Below, piece by piece: positions 44,262 through 53,258 of a DNA stretch of 64,000 nt. The DNA lies in the NCBI GenBank assembly GCA_963755635.1, contig CAVWKS010000026.1, positions 56,501 to 120,500 of the forward strand, read 5' to 3'. The notes under the pieces are model-generated. The model made no database searches and had not been told where the DNA came from. It was given only the letters and a program-made list of their open reading frames with translations. The DNA comes from AC-32 sp963755635. GTDB lineage: Bacteria > Actinomycetota > Thermoleophilia > Gaiellales > Gaiellaceae. The translations under genes were made by a program, and so were the position numbers. Every line of letters begins with the position of its first letter. Position 1 is the stretch's first letter.

Positions 44262-44710
44262 CGGCGCAGCTGACGATCGCGGAGCTCGAGCGGGCCGGCG
44301 AGCTCGATCTCGGCGCCAGCTCGTGGGTGGAGGTCGACCAGCGGCGGATCGACCTCTTCGCCGACGCGACCGGCGATCACCAGTGGATCCACGTCGACCC
44401 CGAGAGGGCGGCGAACGGGCCGTTCGGGACGACGGTCGCGCACGGCTACCTCTCGCTCTCTCTCATTCCCGCCCTGCTCTCCGAGCTGCTCGTCATGACC
44501 GACGCGCGCCTGGGGCTCAACTACGGCACCGAGCGCATCCGCTTCACCTCGCCAGTGCCCTCGGGCTCGGAGGTGCGCCTGCGCGCGAGGCTCGTCTCCA
44601 CGGAGCGCCGCGACGCGGGCGTCGTCTTCCGGCTCGCGGTCGAGATCGAGGTGCGCGGCCAGGAGAAGCCCGCCCTCGTGGGCGAGGTCGTCTACCTCGC
44701 CTACGAGTAG
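44258..44710 (+). CDS. MaoC-family (R)-specific enoyl-CoA hydratase
   Basis: 150 aa. Hot-dog fold with the hydratase-2 motif DLFADATGDHQWIHVDPERA and FGTTVAHGYLSLSLIPAL; C-terminal FRLAVEIEVRGQEKPALVGE. Catalytic Asp and His are in the expected places. With the preceding SDR it forms an (R)-beta-oxidation pair. Its 3' end overlaps the convergent thiolase gene by 10 nt. Confidence 0.94.
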   Translation: MTAQLTIAELERAGELDLGASSWVEVDQRRIDLFADATGDHQWIHVDPERAANGPFGTTVAHGYLSLSLIPALLSELLVMTDARLGLNYGTERIRFTSPVPSGSEVRLRARLVSTERRDAGVVFRLAVEIEVRGQEKPALVGEVVYLAYE

Positions 44711-45879
44711 CGGTCGCCGTCGAGCCGCTCGACGAGCATCGCCATTCCCTGGCCACCGCCGACGCACATCGTCTCGAGCCCGATCGTCCCGTCGACCGCC
44801 TCGAGACCGTTCAGGAGCGTGCACATGATCCGCGCGCCCGTCATCCCGTATGGATGGCCGAGCGCGATCGCGCCGCCGTGCGGGTTCAGCTGCTCGCCGA
44901 AGGGGTCGATCCCGAGCTCCCGGCAGACCGGCAGCACCTGGGCGGCGAACGCCTCGTTCAGCTCGACCACGTCGACGTCGTCGAGAGTCATCCCGGCCCG
45001 CGGCAGCACGGTGCGCACGGCCTCGATCGGCCCCAAGCCCATGATCTCCGGCTCCAGGCCGGAGACGGCGGAGGCGAGGATGCGGGCGCGCGGCCCGAGC
45101 CCGAGCGCCCGCGCGCGCTCCTCGCTCACCACGACGACCGCGGCGGCGCCGTCGTTCAGCGGGCAGGAGTTGCCGGCGGTCACCTTCCCTCCGGGGACGA
45201 AGGCCGGTTCGAGCTCTGCGAGCCGCTCGACCGTCGACTCCGGCCGGGGCCCGTCGTCGCGCGCCACGACCTCGCCGTTCTCCTTCGGGTACGGCGTCAC
45301 CTCGCGCTCGAAGAAGCCCGAGGCCTGCGCTGCGACGGCCCGCTCCTGCGAGCGCTGCGCGTAGAGGTCCATCTCCTCGCGAGAGACGTCAAAGCGCTCG
45401 GCCACGTTCTCCGCGGTCACGCCCATCGGGATGTAGACGTTCGCGATCGAGCCCTCCTGTCCCGTGAGCCTCGGGTGGAGCTCGTCCGCGTCCCTCGGGT
45501 AGCCGTCGACCTGCGAGATCGACTCCACCCCGGCGGCCACGAACACATCTCCCTCGCCGGCCCTGATCGCGTGGAAGGCCATGCGGATCGTCTGCAGGCT
45601 CGAGGCGCAGAAGCGGTTCACGGTCGTGCCGGGAATGCGCTTCGGCAGCCCGGCCAGCAGCGCCGCCCGGCGCCCCAGGTTCATCCCCTGCTTCCCCTGC
45701 GGGAAGCCACAGCCGACCATCACGTCGACGATCTCGCCCGGGTCGAGCTCCGGTACCTGCTGCAGCGCGCTGCGGATCGCGAAGGCGACGAGATCGTCCG
45801 GGCGCACGTCGACGAGCGATCCCTTGCGCGCCCGGCCGATCGGCGTCCGCGCCGCAGCGACGATCAGCGCCTCAGGCAT
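44701..45879 (-). CDS. Thiolase (acetyl-CoA C-acyltransferase)
   Basis: 392 aa. Nucleophilic Cys in TTVNRFCASSLQTIRMAFHA (CASS instead of the common CSSG), HPRLTGQEGSIANVYIPMGV, NPHGGAIALGHPYGMTGARI and the C-terminal CVGGGQGMAMLVE with the second active-site Cys. Cleaves 3-ketoacyl-CoA. It overlaps the preceding acyl-CoA dehydrogenase gene by 1 nt, so the two enzymes are cotranscribed after the transporter genes. Confidence 0.94.
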   Translation of the reverse strand: MPEALIVAAARTPIGRARKGSLVDVRPDDLVAFAIRSALQQVPELDPGEIVDVMVGCGFPQGKQGMNLGRRAALLAGLPKRIPGTTVNRFCASSLQTIRMAFHAIRAGEGDVFVAAGVESISQVDGYPRDADELHPRLTGQEGSIANVYIPMGVTAENVAERFDVSREEMDLYAQRSQERAVAAQASGFFEREVTPYPKENGEVVARDDGPRPESTVERLAELEPAFVPGGKVTAGNSCPLNDGAAAVVVVSEERARALGLGPRARILASAVSGLEPEIMGLGPIEAVRTVLPRAGMTLDDVDVVELNEAFAAQVLPVCRELGIDPFGEQLNPHGGAIALGHPYGMTGARIMCTLLNGLEAVDGTIGLETMCVGGGQGMAMLVERLDGDRYS

Positions 45880-47033
45880 CAGGCGAACGCGCTCTCGCCC
45901 GTGAGTGCCCGGCCGATGATCAGCTTCTGGATCTGGCTCGTGCCCTCGTACAAGGTGGTCACGCGCGCGTCGCGCAGGTACTTCCCCACCGGGTACTCGT
46001 CGACGTATCCGTAGCCGCCGTGCACCTGCACGGCCGCGTTCGCCGCGCGCACCGAGACCTCGCTCGCGTAGTACTTCGCGAGTGAGGACTCGAGCGTGTG
46101 CCGCTCACCGCGGTCGGCCAGCGCCGCTGCGCGCCACGTGAGCAGGCGGGCGGCGTCCGTCTCGACGGCGATGTCGGCGATCAGCTCCTGAATCAGCTGG
46201 AAGCTCGCGAGCGGCTTCCCGAACTGCGTTCGCTCCCGCGCGTACTCGAGGCAAGCGTCGAGGCAGCCCTGGGCGATCCCGACGCAGCCCGCCGCGAGGG
46301 AGATCCGGCCGTTGTCGAGAGCCGACATGGCGACCTTGAAGCCCTCGCCCTCGCGGCCGAGGCGGCTCCCCTCGGGCACGCGGACCTCGTCCAGGAAGAG
46401 CTCCGCGGTGTCCTGCGCGCGCAGGCCGAGCTTGCCCTTGATGGGCTGCGCGCGGAAGCCCTCGCTCTCCGTCGGGACGAGGAAGCACGTGATGCCGCCC
46501 ACCCCCTCGCTGCCCGTGCGGGCGAAGACGAGGGCGACGCTCGCCCAGCTGCCGAGCGTGATGAAGATCTTCGAGCCGCTCAGCAGCCACTCCTCGCCGT
46601 CACGCCGGGCGCGCGTCGCGAGGCTCGCGGGGTCGGAGCCCGAGCCCGGCTCGGTCAGGGCATAGCAGCCGAGGCCCGCGCCCGAGCAGAGCCTCGGCAG
46701 CCATTCGCGCTTCTGCTCCTCGCTCCCCCACCTGGCGATCGTCTTCCCGACCAGCCCGACGTTGACCGAGACGATCCCGCGCACCGACGAGTCGGCGCGG
46801 CCGAGCTCCTCCATCAGGAGGCAGTACGAGACGGTGTCCAGGCCGAGGCCGCCGTGCTCCTCGGGCAGGCCGGCCCCGAGAAAGCCGACCTCGGCGAGCT
46901 TGGCGACGATCGCCCGGTCCATCGTCTCCGCCCGGTCCCATTCGCGCGCGCCGGGGACGACCTCCCGCTCGGCAAACTCGCGTGCCGAGCGCCGGATCAA
47001 CTCCTGCTCCGGGCTGAGCGCGAAGTCCGGCAT
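45879..47033 (-). CDS. Acyl-CoA dehydrogenase
   Basis: 384 aa from ATG at MPDFALSPEQELIRRSAREF; an in-frame upstream ATG would add an unconserved leader. CYALTEPGSGSDPASLATRA, WLLSGSKIFITLGSWASVAL, ALDNGRISLAAGCVGIAQGC, VQVHGGYGYVDEYPVGKYLR and YEGTSQIQKLIIGRAL. Canonical short/medium-chain type dehydrogenase with the usual ETF-coupled FAD site. Lies downstream of livK behind a strong hairpin. Confidence 0.94.
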   Translation of the reverse strand: MPDFALSPEQELIRRSAREFAEREVVPGAREWDRAETMDRAIVAKLAEVGFLGAGLPEEHGGLGLDTVSYCLLMEELGRADSSVRGIVSVNVGLVGKTIARWGSEEQKREWLPRLCSGAGLGCYALTEPGSGSDPASLATRARRDGEEWLLSGSKIFITLGSWASVALVFARTGSEGVGGITCFLVPTESEGFRAQPIKGKLGLRAQDTAELFLDEVRVPEGSRLGREGEGFKVAMSALDNGRISLAAGCVGIAQGCLDACLEYARERTQFGKPLASFQLIQELIADIAVETDAARLLTWRAAALADRGERHTLESSLAKYYASEVSVRAANAAVQVHGGYGYVDEYPVGKYLRDARVTTLYEGTSQIQKLIIGRALTGESAFA

Positions 47034-47063
47034 GCGTGCGAGCGTAGTGGAATGCGAAGGCGG

Positions 47064-47086
47064 TGGGGCCGCGCGGTGCGGCCCCA
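47064..47086 (-). terminator. Hairpin downstream of livK
   Basis: 9-bp perfect stem TGGGGCCGC / GCGGCCCCA with a 5-nt loop; the stem extends further with bulges (AAGG/CCTT at the outer ends). It separates livK from the acyl-CoA dehydrogenase gene and may give partial termination. Confidence 0.6.
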
Positions 47087-47105
47087 ACCACCTTCGGAAC
47101 GCCGG

Positions 47106-48332
47106 TTACTGGCGGGTGTAGGTCAGAAGCTTCCCGAACGGTACGAAGTGGCTGTTCGAGAACTTGTCCAGCCGTGCCTGGTTGAGCGGGAAGTGGTCCT
47201 TCGCGCTCGTCTTCGTGACCATTCCCGGCAACAGGAACGGATTGGCCTTCGTGTTCGTGTGCAGGAGCGCCTTCATCAGGCCCTTGCGCGTCGGGTTCTT
47301 GCCGGCGCGCTTGAGCGCGTTGACGAAGGCCCAGCCCTGGCCCATGCCGTAGACGTTGAACGCATCCGTCAGGCGCGTGCCCGGATTCTCGGCCTTCATG
47401 ATCTTGCGGTAGAGCTTCATTCCGGGCGTCTTGGCGTAGGCCGGGTCGTCCGGAATCAGCGTGTAGGCGGTGCTGATGATCCCCTTCACGGCGTCGGGGC
47501 TGCCCGCCGACTGCGCGGCGATGTTCATCAGGTCGTTCGTGCCCGAGACGGAGTTCAGGAAGATCTTCGGGTGCCAGTCCAGCTTCCAGGCGACCACGAT
47601 CGCCTGGATCGCGAACGACGGAGTCGCGGCGATGAAGAACGTGTCGGCCCCGGATGCCTTGAGCAGCGCGATGTGCGTCGCGATCGACTGCTCGGTGATC
47701 GAGTACCCCTCGGACCGGACGATCTTGCTCTGGGCCTTACCGAGGCCCGCCTTGAAGCCTCGGACGTAGTCCTTGCCGTAGTCGTCGTTCTGGAACAGGA
47801 TCCCGATCTTCGCGTTCTTCTGGTGCGCGACGATGTACTGCCCGTAGAGCGCGCCCTCAGCCACGTAATTCGGCTGCCAGCCGATCGTCCACGGGTACTT
47901 CCTGTACTGCGTGCCCCAGTTGCTCGCGCCCGTCGAGACGAGCACCTGCGGCACCTTCTTGCCGTTCAGGTAGTCGCGCACCGAGAGGACGGGCTCGGTT
48001 CCCAGCTGGCCGACGATCGCGAACACGCGGTCTTGCTCCACGAGCTCCTTCGTCAGCGGGACGGTCTTCGACGGGTTGTAGCCGTCGTCGAGCGTGATGA
48101 ACTTGATCTTCCGCTTGTTGACCCCTCCGTGGGCGTTCACCCACTTGTAGTAGGCCGTCTCGGCCTTGGCGATGACCCCGTAGGCGGACGCGACGCCGCT
48201 GTACGGGAACGTGGCCCCGATCACGACCCGCGTCTTCGTCACGCCTGGCGTCCTCGACTCGCGGGACGCTGCTGCCGCGGTCACGACGAGTAGGAGTGCG
48301 AGCGCTCCCAGAACTGCAATCCGTTTCTTCAC
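47106..48332 (-). CDS. livK: Branched-chain amino-acid-type ABC substrate-binding protein
   Basis: 408 aa from a GTG behind AGGAGGAAGCA. Signal peptide KKRIAVLGALALLLVVTAAA without an obvious lipobox Cys. The Peripla_BP_6 fold is clear: RVVIGATFPYSGVASAYGVI, VNKRKIKFITLDDGYNPSKT, FAIVGQLGTEPVLSVRDYLN, KIGILFQNDDYGKDYVRGFK. The ligand could be an amino acid, a hydroxy/aromatic acid or another small carboxylate; given the flanking acyl-CoA genes, a carboxylic acid is likely. Last gene of the liv group. Confidence 0.94.
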   Translation of the reverse strand: MKKRIAVLGALALLLVVTAAAASRESRTPGVTKTRVVIGATFPYSGVASAYGVIAKAETAYYKWVNAHGGVNKRKIKFITLDDGYNPSKTVPLTKELVEQDRVFAIVGQLGTEPVLSVRDYLNGKKVPQVLVSTGASNWGTQYRKYPWTIGWQPNYVAEGALYGQYIVAHQKNAKIGILFQNDDYGKDYVRGFKAGLGKAQSKIVRSEGYSITEQSIATHIALLKASGADTFFIAATPSFAIQAIVVAWKLDWHPKIFLNSVSGTNDLMNIAAQSAGSPDAVKGIISTAYTLIPDDPAYAKTPGMKLYRKIMKAENPGTRLTDAFNVYGMGQGWAFVNALKRAGKNPTRKGLMKALLHTNTKANPFLLPGMVTKTSAKDHFPLNQARLDKFSNSHFVPFGKLLTYTRQ

Positions 48333-48376
48333 TGCTTCCTCCTTTTCGTGCCTGCCTGGGTAGTTTGACGTAGCCG

Positions 48377-49390
48377 TTACGCCGGTGTTAGGCGACGACG
48401 AGCCGCGACCGCGCTGCTCGCGCGGCGGATTCCACGCCACAACCGGCGCGCTCCGCCGACCACGCCGTGAGGCAGCACGAACATGACGGCGATCGTGAGC
48501 ACTCCGTAGATCACCGGCGGCGCGTCCTTGGAGACGCCGTGGAGGTTGGCGTAGATCGGTGTCACCCAGAGGAAGACGATCAACAGCCCGCCGAAAATCG
48601 GCCCCACCAGCGTGCCGAGCCCCCCGACCACGGCGCCCGTCAGGAGCAGGATCGAGAGCGTGACCGGGAACGAGCTCGGGTTGATGTACGAGAGCGAGAT
48701 CGCGAGCAGCGATCCGGCGATCCCCGCGTAGAACGCCGAGACGCCGAACGCCATCGTCTTGTAGAGCGGCAGCTTGATCCCGAAGGCGACGGCCGCCGTC
48801 TCGCTGTCCCGCACCGCCCGCAGCGCTCGGCCGAAGCGACCCCGCAGCAGGACCCAGGCGAGCGCCCACATCACCGCTGCGACCGACCAGCTGAGGATGT
48901 AGATCCACACGTTCGGGCTGATGTTCCAGCCGAACGGCGCCTGCAGCTCTCCGACATGGATGCCGATCGAGCCGCCGGTCAGGCCGCTGAAGTGCTCGGC
49001 CAGCCCTGGAGCGGCGGTCGCCACCGCAAGCGTGGCGAGGGCGAGGTACACGCCGGCGAGCCGGAGCGCAGGGAAGCCGAACAGGAAGCCCGTGACGCCC
49101 GCCACCAGCCCCGCGAGCGGGATCGTCCAGACGTCCGTCATCCCGGCGTGCACCACGAGCGAGCTCGTCGTGTAGGCGCCGACGAGCATGAAGGCGCCGT
49201 GCCCCAGCGAGATCTGGCCGCAGTAGCCCGTGAGGATGTTGAGCCCGAGAACGGCGATGAAGTAGATCCCGACCTGCGCGAGCTGATACGTGCGGAACTC
49301 GCTCACCAGGCGCGGCAGGACGACGACGAGCAGCGCCGTCAGCGCGAGCGCGGCGAGCGCAGCCGCGGCAGGACGCCGGTCGGCCCTCAT
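48377..49390 (-). CDS. livM: ABC transporter permease (LivM type)
   Basis: 337 aa from the ATG overlapping livH (ATGA). Eight to ten membrane segments, with the family motif VGIYFIAVLGLNILTGYCGQ, then ISLGHGAFMLVGAYT, and a VGGLGTLVGPIFGGLLI loop near the C-terminus that contacts the ATPases. Forms the heterodimeric channel with LivH for uptake of the LivK ligand. Confidence 0.94.
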   Translation of the reverse strand: MRADRRPAAAALAALALTALLVVVLPRLVSEFRTYQLAQVGIYFIAVLGLNILTGYCGQISLGHGAFMLVGAYTTSSLVVHAGMTDVWTIPLAGLVAGVTGFLFGFPALRLAGVYLALATLAVATAAPGLAEHFSGLTGGSIGIHVGELQAPFGWNISPNVWIYILSWSVAAVMWALAWVLLRGRFGRALRAVRDSETAAVAFGIKLPLYKTMAFGVSAFYAGIAGSLLAISLSYINPSSFPVTLSILLLTGAVVGGLGTLVGPIFGGLLIVFLWVTPIYANLHGVSKDAPPVIYGVLTIAVMFVLPHGVVGGARRLWRGIRRASSAVAARRRLTPA

Positions 49391-50268
49391 ACTCGCTGCA
49401 CCTTCACCTCGCCGAACAGGCCCGAGGGCCGCACCATCAGCACCAGCAGCAAGATGCCCAACGCGAGTGGCAGCTGCAGCTCCGGCGTGATCGCGGGCAC
49501 GTAGGTCGTGAGCAGGTTGATCCCGACGCCGATCATGAGCCCGCCGACAACGGCGCCGAGCGGGCTCTCGATCCCGCCGAGCACCGCGGCCGCGAAGGCG
49601 TAGAGCAGGATCCCTTGCATCAAGTTCGGCGTCAGGAAGACGATCGGCGCCGCCAGCATCCCGGCGAGGGCGCCGAGCAGAGCGGCGAGCCCCCACCCGA
49701 TTCCGAGCATCCAGCCGACGCGGACGCCGAGCAGGCGGCTGACCTCCGGCTCGGTCGCGCAGGCGCGCAGTCCGAGCCCGAGCTTCGTGTAGCGGAAGAG
49801 GAGGAACATCGCCAGCACGACCGCGATCATCACGCCCGTGATCTCGAGCGCGTCGAGCGGCACGGCGACGCCGCGGATCGTCGTCGTGTGCGTCGGGAAC
49901 ATGCTGGGGAAGAACTTCAGCGTCGTCCCCCAGATCCAGGCCGCCGCGCCGTTGAGGGCGATCAGGAGCCCGACAGTCACGACCACGATGTTCAGCTCCG
50001 GAGCGCGCTCGACCGGGCGGATCACCGTCCGCTCGATCGCGAGCCCGAACAGGAAGCCGATCGCGAGCGTCGCGGGGAACATCTCCCAGTACGAGAACCC
50101 GTGCTCGAGCAGGCTCGAGGCGATGTACGTCGTGAACATCGCCATCTCGCCCTGGGCGAAGTTGACCACGCCGGTGGCGCGGTAGACAAGCACGAGCGCC
50201 AGGGCGAGCGAGGCGTAGATCGATCCGCTCTCGAGCCCCAGGACGACCTGTTGCCAGAACTGCTGCAT
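49387..50268 (-). CDS. livH: ABC transporter permease (LivH type)
   Basis: 293 aa. LGLESGSIYASLALALVLVY, RATGVVNFAQGEMAMFTTY, then a C-terminal AAAVLGGIESPLGAVVGGLM coupling loop. Typical LivH length and helix pattern. Overlaps livF by 1 nt and livM by 4 nt. Confidence 0.94.
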   Translation of the reverse strand: MQQFWQQVVLGLESGSIYASLALALVLVYRATGVVNFAQGEMAMFTTYIASSLLEHGFSYWEMFPATLAIGFLFGLAIERTVIRPVERAPELNIVVVTVGLLIALNGAAAWIWGTTLKFFPSMFPTHTTTIRGVAVPLDALEITGVMIAVVLAMFLLFRYTKLGLGLRACATEPEVSRLLGVRVGWMLGIGWGLAALLGALAGMLAAPIVFLTPNLMQGILLYAFAAAVLGGIESPLGAVVGGLMIGVGINLLTTYVPAITPELQLPLALGILLLVLMVRPSGLFGEVKVQRV

Positions 50269-50978
50269 CAGTAGCCGAGGTAGACGCGCTGCATCGACTC
50301 GTTCGCGCGCAGGGCGCCTGACTCTCCCGCCATCGCGACGCTTCCCGCCTCGAGGACGTAGCCGCGCGAGGCGATCTCGAGCGCGGCCCTCGCGTTCTGC
50401 TCGACCAGGAGCACCGAGACGCCCTCGGCCTGGTTCAGCGTGTGCACGATCCGGAAGATCTCGCGGGCGATCAGGGGGGCCAGGCCGAGCGACGGCTCGT
50501 CCAGGAGCAGCAGCCGCGGGCGGCTCATCAGCGCGCGCCCCACCGCCAGCATCTGCTGCTCGCCGCCGCTCAGCGTTCCGGCCCGCTGCCCGCCGCGGCG
50601 CCCGATCCAGGGGAAGTAGTCGCTTACTCGCTCGAGGTCACGCTTCACGCCGGCCCGGTCCCGCCGGCGGTAGGCGCCCATCCGCAGGTTGTCGCGCACG
50701 GTGAGCTGCGTGTAGACGCCGCGGCCCTCGGGGACGTGCGCGACGCCGAGGCGCGCGAGCGCCTCCGGGCCTCGGCGCGTGATGTTGCGTCCGGCGAAGA
50801 CGATCTCTCCCGACCGCTTGACCGTGCCGGAGACGGCCCGCAGCATCGTCGTCTTGCCGGCACCGTTCGGGCCGAGGACGGTGACGATCTCTCCCTCGTC
50901 GACGGTCAGCGAGACGCCGTGCAGCGCCTCGATCGCGCCGTAGCCGGCGACGACGGTGTCGAGCTCAAGCAGCGCCAT
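50268..50978 (-). CDS. livF: ABC transporter ATPase (LivF type)
   Basis: 236 aa. Walker A VLGPNGAGKTTMLRAVSG, signature LSGGEQQMLAVGRALMSRP, Walker B LLLLDEPSLGLAP and the switch His in VLLVEQNARAAL replaced by Asn in the LivF manner. The GRGVYTQLTVRDNLRMGAY segment is diagnostic. Overlaps the LivG gene by 14 nt. Confidence 0.95.
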   Translation of the reverse strand: MALLELDTVVAGYGAIEALHGVSLTVDEGEIVTVLGPNGAGKTTMLRAVSGTVKRSGEIVFAGRNITRRGPEALARLGVAHVPEGRGVYTQLTVRDNLRMGAYRRRDRAGVKRDLERVSDYFPWIGRRGGQRAGTLSGGEQQMLAVGRALMSRPRLLLLDEPSLGLAPLIAREIFRIVHTLNQAEGVSVLLVEQNARAALEIASRGYVLEAGSVAMAGESGALRANESMQRVYLGY

Positions 50979-51702
50979 CGTCCTCGGCTCCGAGGTAGGC
51001 CTCGATCACCTCGGGGTCCCGTCGCACCTGCTCGGGCGTGCCACTGGCGATCAGGCGGCCGAAGTCCAGCACGTGCACCGCCTCGGAGACCGCCATCACG
51101 AGGTTCATGTGGTGCTCGACGAGCAGGACCGTCAGTGCGTAGTCGTGGCGCACCCGCTCGATGAACCTGCCGAGCTCGCCGACTTGCTCATGGTGCAGAC
51201 CACCCGCGGGCTCGTCGAGGAGCAGCAGTTTCGGCTGTGAGACCAGCGCGCGGGCGATCTCGACCCGCTTCAGCGTCGCGAACGGGAGCCCCGCCACGGG
51301 GCGGTTCGCGACGTCTCCCAGGCCGACGTAGGCCAGCACCTCGTCAGCGCGACCCCGCGCTTCCCGCTCGCGCCTGCGGAATGTCTGGGCGTGCTCGCCA
51401 ACGAGCACGTTCTCCCGCACGGTCATGGTCTTGAACAGTTCGACGTTCTGAAACGTTCGCGCGATCCCGCGCCCTATGACCGCCGACGCGTGGCCGTGGA
51501 GGAGGCTCTCTCCCTCGAAGCGGATGTCGCCTGTCTGCGGCCGGTACAGCCGGGTGATCAGGTTGAACATCGTCGTCTTGCCCGCGCCGTTCGGACCAAT
51601 CAGCCCGACGATCGCGCCGGGGTCGACTCCGAAGGAGACGTGGTCGACCGCGACGATGCCGTCGAACGTGCGGCTGACATCGACCACGTCCAGCAGCGCC
51701 AT
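50965..51702 (-). CDS. livG: ABC transporter ATPase (LivG type)
   Basis: 245 aa. FDGIVAVDHVSFGVDPGAIV, Walker A LIGPNGAGKTTMFNLITRLY, the LivG motif GIARTFQNVELFKTMTVREN, Walker B KLLLLDEPAGGLHHEQVGEL and VLLVEHHMNLVMAVSEAVHV. The ABC signature is degenerate (GLPFATLKRVEIARALVSQP in place of LSYGxQR), which is worth noting though tolerated in some LivG proteins. First gene of the transporter group. Confidence 0.94.
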   Translation of the reverse strand: MALLDVVDVSRTFDGIVAVDHVSFGVDPGAIVGLIGPNGAGKTTMFNLITRLYRPQTGDIRFEGESLLHGHASAVIGRGIARTFQNVELFKTMTVRENVLVGEHAQTFRRREREARGRADEVLAYVGLGDVANRPVAGLPFATLKRVEIARALVSQPKLLLLDEPAGGLHHEQVGELGRFIERVRHDYALTVLLVEHHMNLVMAVSEAVHVLDFGRLIASGTPEQVRRDPEVIEAYLGAEDDGAA

Positions 51703-51888
51703 TGGCAGCGAAGCTTACGCGGGCGCGTCCGCGGCGCCTCCGATCAGCAGCAGCCGGCCTTCGCTGCCGGTTGGACCAACCGGCAGCGCGCCTTCTCCTC
51801 CCCTCGCGCGTCTTCACGCCTTGATGACCTGGCACACCACACGAGGGTGGTGCGGCAACCGAAGCTGGCCATTGCAGGCACATTCAAG

Positions 51889-51933
51889 AGACGGGAGCGA
51901 CGGGACTCGAACCCGCGACCTCCGGCGTGACAG
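51889..51933 (-). repeat. tRNA-Asp-like 3' fragment, left copy (putative att site)
   Basis: Read on the minus strand, the 45 nt start at an anticodon loop CTGTCAC (anticodon GTC, Asp) and run through a T arm (GCGGGTTCGAGTCCCGT) to an acceptor-like CGCTCCC. No matching 5' half (GGGAGCG plus D arm) lies upstream, so this is not a functional tRNA. It is identical at 44 of 45 positions to the copy at 58114-58158, in the same orientation, with weaker similarity 16 nt further. Anticodon-loop-to-3'-end duplications are the classic product of tyrosine-recombinase integration. Confidence 0.72.
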
Positions 51934-52051
51934 GCCACTTCGGCGGCCACCTCAACTAGCGCCAAAGGCCGAAGAACACGATGATTTGCTCGGTTTTCTT
52001 GAGATCACCCGGGAGCAGCACCGCATGGTAGAGCCACGCGTCCCGCCGACG

Positions 52052-52077
52052 TTTGGGCCACGACTGGGCCACGGAAT
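52052..52077 (+). repeat. Dispersed short repeat, copy 1
   Basis: TTTGGGCCACGACTGGGCCA continuing CGGAAT. Related sequences occur at 58033-58058 and 59852-59877. The inner unit GGGCCACGA is itself nearly duplicated. All three copies lie near the island boundaries. Confidence 0.5.
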
Positions 52078-52254
52078 GATGGCTGAGTCTCCCGGAATGA
52101 GAGGTCGAGTCAGAGCACGCTCGCCCAGCCCACCGTCTGAAACGCGCTCATCGAAGAGGATTCAGCACACATGGCGTCCGAGTCGCAGACCCGTGCCTCT
52201 CGCGGCCCAGCAACTCCGCTTGCGACGAGGTCCGTCGACCTACACTGAGGCCAG

Positions 52255-53220
52255 GTGAGACCGTCGCTCGGATCCGACGCAGAGACGGCCGGCCCGCCAC
52301 CTTTCGAGAACATGCGCTGGATTCCCGCGGGCGAGTTCCGGATGGGCTCGGAGGACTTCTATCCGGAAGAGCGGCCCGTACATCGCGTCGCTGTGGACGG
52401 CTTCTGGATAGACGAGCGACCGGTGACCGCCGCCGAGTTCCGCCGCTTCGTGCGGGAGACCGGCTACGTGACCTTCTGCGAGCGGCCGCTCGACCCGGCG
52501 CTCTACCCGGACGCCGACCCCGACCTGCTCGTCCCCGGCTCGCTCGTCTTTCGCAAGACGTCAGGGCCGGTCGACGTGCGCGACTTCCGCAATTGGTGGG
52601 AGTACGTCCCCGGCGCCTACTGGAAGCGGCCCGAGGGGCCGGGCTCGACGATCAACGGTCGCGACCGTCACCCGGTCGTGCAGGTCGCCTATGAGGACGC
52701 CGAGGCCTACGCGAGGTGGGCGGGAAGGGAGTTGCCGACCGAGGCCGAGTGGGAGTACGCCGCCCGCGGTGGGCTGGAGGGCGCTGTCTTCGCCTGGGGT
52801 GACGAGCACTTCCCCGACGGGAAGCCGATGGCGAACACATGGCAAGGCGAGTTCCCCTGGCAGAACCTGAAGCTCGACGGGTACGAAGGCACCTCTCCGG
52901 TCGGCTCGTTTCCGCCGAACGGCTACGGGCTCTACGACATGACCGGCAACGTCTGGGAGTGGACGACCGACTACTTCACGATGCGGCACCCGGGCGAGGT
53001 CGAGAGCCCCTGCTGCATCCCTCGCAACCCGAGGGTCACGAGCGACGCGGCCAGCTCTGCGCCTGGTGAGACGATCCCGCGGAGGGTGATCAAGGGCGGC
53101 TCACACCTGTGCGCGCCGAACTACTGCTTGCGTTACCGGCCGGCCGCGCGCCAAGGCGAGGCGCTCGACACGTCGACGGGCCATATCGGCTTCCGCTGCA
53201 TCGTCCGACCCAACGCATGA
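52255..53220 (+). CDS. Formylglycine-generating enzyme (sulfatase-modifying factor)
   Basis: 321 aa from GTG. FGE-sulfatase fold: MRWIPAGEFRMGSEDFYPEE, VDGFWIDERPVTAAEFRRFV, ELPTEAEWEYAARGGLEGAV, GNVWEWTTDYF, and the C-terminal KGGSHLCAPNYCLRYRPAAR then TGHIGFRCIV. Both copper/active-site cysteines are present (C286 and C291), as in aerobic FGE of Streptomyces and mycobacteria. It would oxidise the Cys of CxPxR to formylglycine. A matching sulfatase with CAPTR lies 2 kb away in the same island. Confidence 0.95.
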   Translation: MRPSLGSDAETAGPPPFENMRWIPAGEFRMGSEDFYPEERPVHRVAVDGFWIDERPVTAAEFRRFVRETGYVTFCERPLDPALYPDADPDLLVPGSLVFRKTSGPVDVRDFRNWWEYVPGAYWKRPEGPGSTINGRDRHPVVQVAYEDAEAYARWAGRELPTEAEWEYAARGGLEGAVFAWGDEHFPDGKPMANTWQGEFPWQNLKLDGYEGTSPVGSFPPNGYGLYDMTGNVWEWTTDYFTMRHPGEVESPCCIPRNPRVTSDAASSAPGETIPRRVIKGGSHLCAPNYCLRYRPAARQGEALDTSTGHIGFRCIVRPNA

Positions 53221-53258
53221 CGTGGAGGCAGGAACGCCTCCGTGGCGGAGTGTGAGGG

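Larger units (their letters stand above)
51703..52254. other. Intergenic region at the left edge of the sulfatase island
   Basis: No convincing gene. Short open frames here read across the tRNA-like repeat (giving HAGGRGFESRRSR-type peptides) and are artefacts. The stretch holds the tRNA-Asp-like fragment and a dispersed 26-nt repeat. A -10-like TACACT lies at 52241-52246, 8 nt before the start codon of the formylglycine-generating enzyme. Confidence 0.6.

Noticed and set aside
46098..48293. 731-codon open frame on the plus strand
   Set aside because: Runs antisense through two unrelated genes (acyl-CoA dehydrogenase and livK) and has no recognisable domain.
51744..51965. Short minus-strand frame with HAGGRGFESRRSR
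   Set aside because: Same artefact from the left tRNA-like fragment.
51880..51985. Complete functional tRNA-Asp
   Set aside because: No 5' acceptor strand (GGGAGCG) or proper D arm is present; only the 3' part from the anticodon loop onward exists.
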